DNA of 64,000 nucleotides from Niveibacterium sp. 24ML. GTDB lineage: Bacteria > Pseudomonadota > Gammaproteobacteria > Burkholderiales > Rhodocyclaceae. The notes beneath the pieces are model-generated. The model did not search any database. It saw only the letters and a list, made by a program, of their open reading frames with translations, and had not been told where the DNA came from. The stretch spans positions 62,001 through 126,000 of the forward strand of contig NZ_JAPFHA010000013.1 of assembly GCF_026586805.1 (NCBI RefSeq). Reading direction: 5' to 3'. The position numbers were made by a program, and so were the translations under genes. Shown here piece after piece: positions 35,834 to 43,429 of the stretch (position 1 is its first letter; the number at the start of each line of letters is the position of its first letter).

Positions 35834-38059
35834 TCAGCCAGCAGGCCGCTTCGCGGCAAGCCATTTGTATAGCGCGGCCGGCTCCATCGGGCGGGCGTAG
35901 AGGTAGCCTTGTGCTTCGTAGCAGCCGAGGCTGACCAGCGTGTTCGCCTGCTCGATATCTTCGACGCCTTCCGCGATGACCGCGAGGCCCAGACGTTTGC
36001 CAAGCTGGATCACCATCTCGGGGATCTGCCGGCCGCGCGGGTCTGAGCACAGCCCTTGCACAAAGGCCTTGTCGATCTTGAGGCGGTCAACCCGCAGGCG
36101 TTGCAGGTAGGAGAGCGACGAGAAGCCGGTGCCGAAATCATCCACCGCCACCTTGACGCCCAGCTCGCCCAGTTGATTCAGCGTTCGGGCGACGAAGTCG
36201 GCGTCTTCCATCGCCATGGATTCGGTGATTTCCAGTTCGATCAGGCTGGGCGTGGCGCCGGTGTCGGCAAGCGCCTCGCGTACCTGATCGATGAAGCGAG
36301 GGTGGCGGAACTGGGCCAGCGATACGTTGATCGCCATCTGCACCTTGGGGAAACCGGCCGCGGCGATCTTCACCTGCTCGAAGCAGGCCAGGCGCATGAC
36401 GAAGTTGCCGATGCCGATGATCAGGCCGGAGGTTTCCGCCAGCGGGATGAACCGATCGGGCGGAACGAAGCTGCCGTCTTCCTTGCGCCAGCGAATCAAT
36501 GCCTCAACCCCGACCGGTTCGCCGGTTTCGATCAGCACCTGGGGCTGGTACATCACGAACAGCCGGTCGCTGTCGAATGCGTTCCGCAGCCCGCGCAGCA
36601 TGTCGTGGCGCTCGCGGATCTCGAAGTCCATCTTGCCGGTGAAGTAGACGAACTGCCCGCGATTGAGCCGCTTGGCGCGTTTGAGGGCGATGTTCGCGTT
36701 CTTGAGGGCCTCGCCGCCGCTGACGTCGACCTCGCTCAGATCGAGCAGACCCAGCGTCGCGGTGATCACGATCTCTTGATCGTCGACCATGAAGGCTTCT
36801 TCGAACAGCGCGACCAGCGCAGCGGGCTTGATCTTCTCTGACGCACCGAGGATGCCGAAGGTATCGCCGGCAACACGGGCGATGAAGGTGTCCGGCAGGC
36901 GATCACGCAGGCGATGGGCGACAGCGCGCAGCAGGCGGTCGCCGAACTGATGCCCGAGCGCATCGTTGGTCTCGGCGAATTCGTCGATATCCACCAGGGC
37001 GACCGAGGAGGCCACCCGCCGCGGGCCGCGCAGGTGTTCATCGAGCTCTTGCAGGAAGCGCAGCCGGTTCGGCAGATGCGTGAGCGCATCGACGTAGGCA
37101 AGATTGGTGAGCTTGCCGAAGAGCGCCGTATTCTCGAACCCGACCGCGATGTTTGCGCAGAATACTTCGAGCAGATTGCGGTCAATCTCGGAAAGCGCCT
37201 GCTTGCTTTCGAGGTACACCGCGATGCGTCGCCCCGACCCGGTCAGCAGCAAGGTTGTCGAGCCCGAATCGTATTGATTGCGACCGGTGCTCAAGGCGCG
37301 GTTAAGGTGCTCACGCACATCCGGGTTGGGAATGTCGCGCACCGATTGATTGATCAGCCCGCTGAATTTGCCGCCTGCCGCGACGACTTGCATGGCCTCT
37401 TCGCCGCGGCCGTTCTCTTGCGCACAGATCAGGCCTTCCGGCGGCAGGCGCAGCAGCGCGGCCAGTTGCGTGATCACGCCGGCGGCAAAGCCCTGCATGC
37501 CGCGCAGCTCCATCAGCTCGCCGCTGGCGCGCACGATCATGTCAAGGCCACGCCGGCTGGCGTTGATCGCCCTGATCTGATCGTAGGAGCGGATCGCCAC
37601 CGTCAGCGTGGTGTAGAGCCGTGTGTGGGTGAGTTCCGACTTGGTCTTGTAGTCGTTGATGTCGTAGTCGCGGATCGCCTGGATCTCGGGCGCATAGCCC
37701 GGCTGTCCGGTGCGCAGCACGATGCGCGCTTCGGACAGGCCCAATTCTTCGCGGATCACGTGGACGAGCTTGAGGCCGGCGTTCTCGCTCTCCATCACCA
37801 CGTCGAGCAGGATCACCGCAATGTCATGCTCGCGCCGCAGGAACTCCACCGTCTCCGCTGCGCTGTAGGTGTGCAGGAACTGCACCCGGCGGCCCAGCAG
37901 CGGTGTGCCCTTGAGGGCGAGCTCGGTGGAGGCGTGCACGTCGTGGTCATCGTCGACGATCAGGACGCGCCAGACTGCTTCGGTATCCGCTTGCGCGCCG
38001 CTCTCACCTTCGGGCGCAAAGACCAGTTCGTCATCCGCTGCAAGGTTCGTCACCGACAT
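35834..38059 (-). CDS. Response regulator with REC, DUF3369, degenerate GGDEF and EAL domains
   Basis: A 741-residue cytoplasmic regulator. REC (about 30-155) has VLIVDDDHDVH and the phosphoacceptor aspartate in VILLDVVME. DUF3369 (about 175-310) follows. The GGDEF domain (about 325-475) reads RVAGDTFGIL, that is AGDTF in place of GGDEF, so cyclase activity is unlikely. The EAL domain (about 490-735) keeps EALIRWR, INVSLAQF, EITESM, DDFGTGFSS, KIDKAFV and EGVE, so c-di-GMP phosphodiesterase activity is likely. ATG 38059 has a GAGAGGAT site. No cognate kinase is adjacent. Confidence 0.9.
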   Translation of the reverse strand: MSVTNLAADDELVFAPEGESGAQADTEAVWRVLIVDDDHDVHASTELALKGTPLLGRRVQFLHTYSAAETVEFLRREHDIAVILLDVVMESENAGLKLVHVIREELGLSEARIVLRTGQPGYAPEIQAIRDYDINDYKTKSELTHTRLYTTLTVAIRSYDQIRAINASRRGLDMIVRASGELMELRGMQGFAAGVITQLAALLRLPPEGLICAQENGRGEEAMQVVAAGGKFSGLINQSVRDIPNPDVREHLNRALSTGRNQYDSGSTTLLLTGSGRRIAVYLESKQALSEIDRNLLEVFCANIAVGFENTALFGKLTNLAYVDALTHLPNRLRFLQELDEHLRGPRRVASSVALVDIDEFAETNDALGHQFGDRLLRAVAHRLRDRLPDTFIARVAGDTFGILGASEKIKPAALVALFEEAFMVDDQEIVITATLGLLDLSEVDVSGGEALKNANIALKRAKRLNRGQFVYFTGKMDFEIRERHDMLRGLRNAFDSDRLFVMYQPQVLIETGEPVGVEALIRWRKEDGSFVPPDRFIPLAETSGLIIGIGNFVMRLACFEQVKIAAAGFPKVQMAINVSLAQFRHPRFIDQVREALADTGATPSLIELEITESMAMEDADFVARTLNQLGELGVKVAVDDFGTGFSSLSYLQRLRVDRLKIDKAFVQGLCSDPRGRQIPEMVIQLGKRLGLAVIAEGVEDIEQANTLVSLGCYEAQGYLYARPMEPAALYKWLAAKRPAG

Positions 38060-38196
38060 ATCCTCTCGTCCGGCGATGCGTGCGCGATCGCCAAGCTCCC
38101 TCAAGGGTGGTCAACGGTTTTTCGGATCAGGACTTGAGGTCTGCCGTCGCTACGTTTGCCAGAATAGACTTGCTCGATGAACTGCGAGGAGTTGCC

Positions 38197-39351
38197 GTGC
38201 ACACCCCTGTACTGATTGATAGCCGGCTGCCCGAAGTGGGTACGACCATTTTCACCGTGATGTCTCGCCTCGCACAAGCCTGCGGAGCCATCAACCTGTC
38301 TCAGGGGTTTCCCGATTTCTCGCCCGACCCCGCGCTCGCCGCGGCGGTGGCGGGCGCGATTGAGGCGGGGTTCAACCAGTATCCGCCGATGGCGGGCCTG
38401 CCGGCCTTGCGTACCGCCATTGCGACGAAGTTGCAGACGGCGTACGGCGCGGCGTATGACCCCGAGACTGAAATCACCGTGACCGCTGGTGCGACGCAGG
38501 CGATCTTTACCGCCATTGCGGCATTGGTTCGGCCGGGCGACGAAGTCGTGGTGTTCGAGCCCGCCTATGACGCTTACGGCCCGGCCGTGCGATTGCAGGG
38601 TGCAAGCCTGCGCCCGCTGGCCTTGCTTGCGCCTCACTGGCGGCCCGATTGGGCGGCGCTTGAAGCGGCGATCGGCCCGCGCACGCGCCTGGTGATTCTG
38701 AACACGCCGCACAACCCGACCGGCTCCGCCTGGCCACGCGAGGACATCGAGCGCCTTGCGCGCATGCTTGAGGGGACGCAGGTCTGCGTGCTGGCCGATG
38801 AGGTGTACGAGCACATGGTCTTTGATGGCGCGCGGCACGAGAGCGTTGCCCGCCATCCCGCGCTTGCCGCGCGAGCGATTGGCGTGTCCAGCTTTGGCAA
38901 GACCTACCATGTCACCGGCTGGAAGGTGGGCTACGTGTTCGCGCCCGAAGCCCTGATGGCCGAATTCCGCAAGGTTCATCAGTTCAACGTATTCACCGTG
39001 AATAGCCCGGCGCAGGCGGCCTTTGCAGGCTTTGCCGCGCGCCCTGAAACCTGGCGCGATCTGGCGGGTTTCTACCAGGCCAAGCGCGATCGCTTGCGCG
39101 CAGGCCTTGCGGCGAGCCGGTTCCGTTTGCTGCCCTGCACGGCCACCTACTTCCAGTTGCTTGACTACCGCGCGATCTCCGATATGCCGGACGTCGCGTT
39201 CGCCGAGTGGCTTACCCGCGAAGCTGGCGTGGCGGCGATTCCGGTGTCGGTCTTCTCGCATGATCGGCGCGACGAGGGCCTCGTGCGGCTGTGCTTTGCC
39301 AAGCAGGATGCCACGCTGGATGCGGCCATCGAACGGCTCTGCGCGCTCTGA
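38197..39351 (+). CDS. PLP-dependent aminotransferase, methionine aminotransferase type (YbdL-like)
   Basis: A 384-residue class I aminotransferase. INLSQGFPDFSPDP is typical of the YbdL / kynurenine aminotransferase group, TPHNPTGSAW and DEVYEHMVFDG bind PLP, and SSFGKTYHVTGWKVGY holds the PLP lysine. E. coli YbdL (386 aa) prefers methionine. The start is GTG 38197 with GAGGAG upstream. A role in methionine salvage would fit the nearby mtnA, but the genes are on opposite strands and not in one operon. Confidence 0.85.
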   Translation: MHTPVLIDSRLPEVGTTIFTVMSRLAQACGAINLSQGFPDFSPDPALAAAVAGAIEAGFNQYPPMAGLPALRTAIATKLQTAYGAAYDPETEITVTAGATQAIFTAIAALVRPGDEVVVFEPAYDAYGPAVRLQGASLRPLALLAPHWRPDWAALEAAIGPRTRLVILNTPHNPTGSAWPREDIERLARMLEGTQVCVLADEVYEHMVFDGARHESVARHPALAARAIGVSSFGKTYHVTGWKVGYVFAPEALMAEFRKVHQFNVFTVNSPAQAAFAGFAARPETWRDLAGFYQAKRDRLRAGLAASRFRLLPCTATYFQLLDYRAISDMPDVAFAEWLTREAGVAAIPVSVFSHDRRDEGLVRLCFAKQDATLDAAIERLCAL

Positions 39352-39402
39352 GGCTGCGTGGTGCCCGGGTGGTAGACTCAGCGGCCTATTGTGCTGATCG
39401 GG

Positions 39403-39651
39403 ATGCTTTTCGTGCGCTACATCTTTCTCTTCATTCTTGGCCTGTTCGGGATCTGGTGGTTGCGTCGCAAGGTCGGGGGCGATCAGCGCGCATCGCGCGA
39501 GCAGGACGCGAAGCAGACGCGCCTGCATGAGCCTGAGCGCATCACCGCTTGTGCGCACTGCGGCTTGCACGTCCCCGAGAGCGAAGGCGTGATCGACGGC
39601 GGCTACTTCTACTGCAGCCAGGCGCACCGCGCGCTGGGGCCAAAGGCCTGA
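39403..39651 (+). CDS. PP0621-family small membrane protein
   Basis: An 82-residue protein with one N-terminal hydrophobic helix (VRYIFLFILGLFGIWWLRRK) and a C-terminal zinc-ribbon-like segment CAHCGLHVPESEGV...YFYCSQAH. This is the PP0621 family, usually found just upstream of pilS. The function is unknown. ATG 39403 is used; GTG 39391 would add four residues. It ends 2 nt before pilS. Confidence 0.83.
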   Translation: MLFVRYIFLFILGLFGIWWLRRKVGGDQRASREQDAKQTRLHEPERITACAHCGLHVPESEGVIDGGYFYCSQAHRALGPKA

Positions 39652-39653
39652 CG

Positions 39654-41198
39654 ATGGAGGCTGCGAGCGACCAGGTGTGGCAAGCGGCAGAGTCGCGCTG
39701 GCGCTCGCTGCGCTACTACAGCTTTTATCGCCTGATCGTTGCCTGCGGCCTCGCCTTCATCGGCCGCATGTTCCTCAACGACAACCCCGGGGCGGATTCC
39801 TGGGGCGGCGTGGTCGGCGCCTACATCGCCGCGGCGCTGGTTTTGCTTTACTTTTACCGGGTCAGCCGGGCGCCCTTCGAGTGGGTGCTCAACGTCCACA
39901 TCCTGATCGACGTGCTGGCGCTTGCGAGCCTGATGTATATCGGCGGTGGCCTGCGCGGCGGGCTGCCTTACATGCTGATGGTGGTGGTCGCCGCAGGGGG
40001 GTTGCTCGGCGAGGGGCGCTTGGTGTTCTTTTACGCCTCGGTCGCTTCGATTGCGGTGTTCATCGCGCAGGGCATGGTGTCGCTGCGGGCCAGTTCGGAT
40101 TTTTCTGCCGAGATCGCTGCTGGCGCCTTTGTCTGTACCGGATTTTTTGCCATTGCGACCGTCGCGCGCCTGCTGGCAACGCGGGCATTGGCCAACGAAA
40201 AACTCGCTCACCAGCGCGGGGCGGCGCTGAGGCGACAGATTCAGGTTAACGAGCAGATCATCACCGACCTTCATGACGGGGTATTGGTGCTCGATCGTGA
40301 TGGCGTAGTACTGCAGATCAATCGCAAGGCATCCGAGTTGCTGGGCGATACACCGGGGGTCGGCATGCCGCTGGAGATCCTGTCGCCGACGCTGGCAACG
40401 GCGGTTGCGGCGGGCAGCGAAGCCGCGGACATCACCGACGACGGCCGCCGGGTGCGGGTGCGTACCTATCACCTTGGCGCGCAGGGTGACACCATCGTGT
40501 ATCTGGAAGACCTTGAACGCCTTGAACGTGAGGCGCAGCAGATCAAGCTGGCCGCGCTGGGGCGCCTGACGGGCAGCATTGCCCACGAAATCCGCAACCC
40601 GCTGGCCGCGATCAGCCATGCCAGCGAGCTGCTGGCCGAAGAGAAGCGCGCCGAAATGCAGCAGCGGCTGACCCGCATCATCAACGACAACACCCTGCGC
40701 ATCGATCGCATGGTGCGCGATGTGCTCGAACTCGGGCGGCGCGATCGCGCAACCCCGGAATCCATTCCCTTGCATGACTTCATCAGCACCTTCCTGCACG
40801 AACAATGCGCGTATGAGGGGTGGGAGCCGGGCCTCGTCGTCATCGAAGGCGATGCGAGCCTGCGCGTGTGCTTTGACCGTATCCACCTTCAGCAGATTGC
40901 GTGGAACCTGATCGGCAACGCGCGGCGCTTCGCAAGCGGCGCGCCCGGGAGCGTTGTCGTGAAAGTGCTGGCCGAACAGAACGAGACCGTGGCCCTGCAT
41001 GTGATCGACGATGGCCCGGGGGTGCCGCAGCCGGCGCGGTCGAAGATCTTCGAGCCCTTCTTTACCTCCGACCCCCGCGGTACGGGGCTTGGGCTGTATA
41101 TCGCGCGCGAACTGGCGCAGGCCAACAACGCCGAACTTGAACTCTGTGACACCCGCAGCGGTGCGCACTTCAAGATGAGCGCAAAGGAGTGGGTATGA
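39654..41198 (+). CDS. pilS: Sensor histidine kinase PilS
   Basis: A 514-residue NtrB-type kinase. About six N-terminal membrane segments (residues 20-190) are followed by a PAS-like domain (HDGVLVLDRDGVVLQINRKA), a HisKA domain with the phosphorylated His311 (GSIAHEIRNPLAAISHASELL), and an HATPase with DDGPGVP and GTGLGLYIARELA. In type IV pilus systems PilS phosphorylates PilR to activate sigma-54-dependent pilA. It overlaps pilR by 4 nt. Confidence 0.93.
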   Translation: MEAASDQVWQAAESRWRSLRYYSFYRLIVACGLAFIGRMFLNDNPGADSWGGVVGAYIAAALVLLYFYRVSRAPFEWVLNVHILIDVLALASLMYIGGGLRGGLPYMLMVVVAAGGLLGEGRLVFFYASVASIAVFIAQGMVSLRASSDFSAEIAAGAFVCTGFFAIATVARLLATRALANEKLAHQRGAALRRQIQVNEQIITDLHDGVLVLDRDGVVLQINRKASELLGDTPGVGMPLEILSPTLATAVAAGSEAADITDDGRRVRVRTYHLGAQGDTIVYLEDLERLEREAQQIKLAALGRLTGSIAHEIRNPLAAISHASELLAEEKRAEMQQRLTRIINDNTLRIDRMVRDVLELGRRDRATPESIPLHDFISTFLHEQCAYEGWEPGLVVIEGDASLRVCFDRIHLQQIAWNLIGNARRFASGAPGSVVVKVLAEQNETVALHVIDDGPGVPQPARSKIFEPFFTSDPRGTGLGLYIARELAQANNAELELCDTRSGAHFKMSAKEWV

Positions 41199-42580
41199 GT
41201 GGTGCAAGCGAGCGGCGCAACCGGATCGACGCGGCCGTCCTGATCGTTGATGACGAAGCCGATATCCGTGAATTGCTTGAACTGACCTTGCTGCGCATGG
41301 GCTTGGGGGCTGACTCGGCCGGCTCGCTGGCCGAGGCGCGTGAACTGCTTGCCGAGCACAAGTACAAGCTTTGCCTGACCGACATGCGCTTGCCCGATGG
41401 CGAGGGCTTGAGCCTGGTGCGCGAGATCGCGCGCGATCACCCGGACCTGCCGGTGGCAGTGATCACAGCCTACGGCAGCATGGAGAACGCCGTTACCGCG
41501 CTGAAGGTGGGCGCCTTCGATTACCTCTCCAAACCGGTTTCGCTCGAACAGCTGCGCGCCCTGGTCAAGTCGGTGTTCGAACTGCCCAAGCCCGGCGGAG
41601 CCGGGCTCAAGCCGGTTGGTGCCACCTCGCTGACCGGCGATTCGCCCACCATGCTGCAGGTGCGCGGCATGATCGAACGCCTTGCGCGCAGCCAGGCGCC
41701 GGTTTACATCAGCGGCGAATCGGGCAGCGGCAAGGAGCGCGCCGCCCGCCTGATCCATGAAAACGGCGCGCGCGCGGCCCGACCCTTCATGGCGGTGAAC
41801 TGCGGTGCGATCCCCGAAAACCTGATGGAGAGCGAATTCTTCGGCTATCGCAAAGGGGCGTTCACCGGTGCCGATGCCGACCGCGATGGCTTTTTTCAGG
41901 CCGCCAACGGCGGCACCATGTTCCTCGACGAAGTGGGCGACCTGCCCTTGCCGATGCAGGTGAAGCTCTTGCGCGCCATTCAGGAAAAGCGCGTGCGGCG
42001 GGTCGGCGACACGGCTGAGCAGGCAGTGGATCTGCGCATCATCAGCGCAACGCACCGCAATCTGAAGGAGCTTGTCGATCAGGGGCGCTTCCGGCAAGAC
42101 CTGTTCTATCGCCTCAACGTGATCGAGCTGCGCATGCCGTCGCTGCGCGAGCGGCGCGAGGACATTCCGGCGCTGGTGGACGTGCTGCTGTCGCGCCTGG
42201 CGCGCGAGGCCGGCATTCCGGTGCCGCGGGTGGACGATGCTGCGATGGAAGCCCTGATGCGCTACGCCTTTCCGGGCAACGTGCGGGAGCTGGAGAACAT
42301 TCTCGAACGCGCGCTTGCCTTGCACAGTGGCGCGGCCATCGTCGTCGAGGATCTTCATCTTGAGCCGGTGGATGACGATGGCGGCGCCGAGAGCGTGGCC
42401 GGGGGCGGCGTTGCGCTTGAGCGCGAATCCTTGCAGGACTTTCTTGACCGGGTGGAGCGGCAGGCCATCCTTGACGCCCTCGCGAAAACCGACGGAAATC
42501 GCACCGCGGCAGCGCGCCTGCTGGGGGTCACCTTCCGGTCGCTGCGCTACCGGCTGGAGCGGCTGGGGATGAAGGAGTAG
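41195..42580 (+). CDS. pilR: Sigma-54-dependent response regulator PilR
   Basis: A 461-residue NtrC-family activator. The REC domain has the phosphoacceptor Asp63 (LCLTDMRLPDGEG). The AAA+ domain has Walker A GESGSGKE, the sigma-54-contacting loop GAFTGA, Walker B TMFLDEVGDL and the arginine-rich HREDIPAL-type segment (LRERREDIPAL). A Fis-type helix-turn-helix (NRTAAARLLGVTFRSLRYRLERL) ends it. It activates pilA-type promoters with sigma-54. No pil structural gene is in the window. The start is the ATGA overlap with pilS. Confidence 0.94.
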   Translation: MSGASERRNRIDAAVLIVDDEADIRELLELTLLRMGLGADSAGSLAEARELLAEHKYKLCLTDMRLPDGEGLSLVREIARDHPDLPVAVITAYGSMENAVTALKVGAFDYLSKPVSLEQLRALVKSVFELPKPGGAGLKPVGATSLTGDSPTMLQVRGMIERLARSQAPVYISGESGSGKERAARLIHENGARAARPFMAVNCGAIPENLMESEFFGYRKGAFTGADADRDGFFQAANGGTMFLDEVGDLPLPMQVKLLRAIQEKRVRRVGDTAEQAVDLRIISATHRNLKELVDQGRFRQDLFYRLNVIELRMPSLRERREDIPALVDVLLSRLAREAGIPVPRVDDAAMEALMRYAFPGNVRELENILERALALHSGAAIVVEDLHLEPVDDDGGAESVAGGGVALERESLQDFLDRVERQAILDALAKTDGNRTAAARLLGVTFRSLRYRLERLGMKE

Positions 42581-42586
42581 TTGGCG

Positions 42587-43186
42587 ATGGCGGTCAAGCT
42601 TCGTGGCGAAGGGCTCATTGCTCCGCTGCGCCCGGCGGGGCCGCGCTTCGCGGCAATCGGGCCTGACGGTTGGTTGCCGGGGGTGCGCTGGATCGCATCG
42701 CCCAACTGCGACGAACGGCCGGGGCATGAGGCGCCATCGCTGATCGTGATCCACGCCATCAGCCTGCCGCCCGAGTGTTTTGGTGGCCCTGGTGTTGCGC
42801 AACTCTTCACCAACTGCCTTGATCCGGATGCGCACCCTTACTACGCGCAGATTCATCACTTGCGTGTGTCGGCGCACTTCCTGATCCGCCGCGATGGCAG
42901 TGTCGAGCAGTTTGTCGCGACCACCGATCGCGCCTGGCATGCGGGCGTGTCGAGCTGGGCCGGGCGCGAGCGATGCAACGACTTCTCGGTTGGCATTGAA
43001 CTGGAAGGCAGCGATACGCAGCCCTTCGATGCCGCCCAGTACCCGGCATTGGCCGAACTGATCCTGCGCCTGGCCGAGCGCCATCCGGTTTCCGAGATTG
43101 CCGCCCACAGCGACATCGCGCCGGGCCGCAAGACTGACCCGGGCCCCTGTTTCGACTGGCCCTTGCTCTCCGCCTTGCTGCGCTGA
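42587..43186 (+). CDS. ampD: 1,6-anhydro-N-acetylmuramyl-L-alanine amidase AmpD
   Basis: A 199-residue cytoplasmic zinc amidase. LIVIHAISLPP carries the first zinc histidine, VSAHFLIRRDGSVEQFV the conserved strand pair, AWHAGVSSWAGRERCNDFSVGIELEG the central block, and AAHSDIAPGRKTDPGPCFDW the second histidine and zinc ligand. It recycles anhydromuropeptides. ATG 42587 has AAGGAG 9 nt upstream. It follows pilR closely and may be co-transcribed. Confidence 0.93.
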   Translation: MAVKLRGEGLIAPLRPAGPRFAAIGPDGWLPGVRWIASPNCDERPGHEAPSLIVIHAISLPPECFGGPGVAQLFTNCLDPDAHPYYAQIHHLRVSAHFLIRRDGSVEQFVATTDRAWHAGVSSWAGRERCNDFSVGIELEGSDTQPFDAAQYPALAELILRLAERHPVSEIAAHSDIAPGRKTDPGPCFDWPLLSALLR

Positions 43187-43301
43187 CACGCAGCCCAGCT
43201 TCTCTGTACCCCTGCCAGGCCTGCGCTGAGCATCGGCGCAGGCTTGCCTTTGCTCGCGCCTGCCGCGCAGGGGGCTTTGCGCGCTGTGGCAGAAATTGAT
43301 C

Positions 43302-43331
43302 TTGCGCAAATCTGCCTCTGCTAACTAGAAT
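43302..43331 (+). promoter_or_regulatory. Candidate nrdAB promoter
   Basis: TTGCGC (43302-43307) and TAGAAT (43326-43331) are 18 bp apart. The -10 lies inside the first NrdR-like palindrome, a geometry suited to repression. Confidence 0.4.
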
Positions 43332-43335
43332 TAGT
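43324..43335 (+). promoter_or_regulatory. NrdR-like box 1
   Basis: ACTAGAATTAGT is a near-perfect palindrome matching the CWA...TWG pattern of NrdR boxes. Its centre is 31 bp from the second box. Confidence 0.65.
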
Positions 43336-43354
43336 CGAATAGAAGGTCTGGGGT

Positions 43355-43366
43355 ACTAGATCTAGT
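43355..43366 (+). promoter_or_regulatory. NrdR-like box 2
   Basis: ACTAGATCTAGT is a perfect 12-bp palindrome, 31 bp (three helical turns) centre to centre from box 1 and 64 bp before nrdA. Paired boxes at this spacing are the hallmark of NrdR control of ribonucleotide reductase genes. Confidence 0.7.
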
Positions 43367-43429
43367 AGGTCGATAAACGAGTGCGCTGCCGAAGCAGTCT
43401 TCAGGCAACCCCGAAAACAGGAGAGTCCG

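Noticed and set aside
40889-43309. 806-codon minus-strand frame across pilS, pilR and ampD
   Set aside because: Antisense shadow of three well-supported genes; no domain signature.
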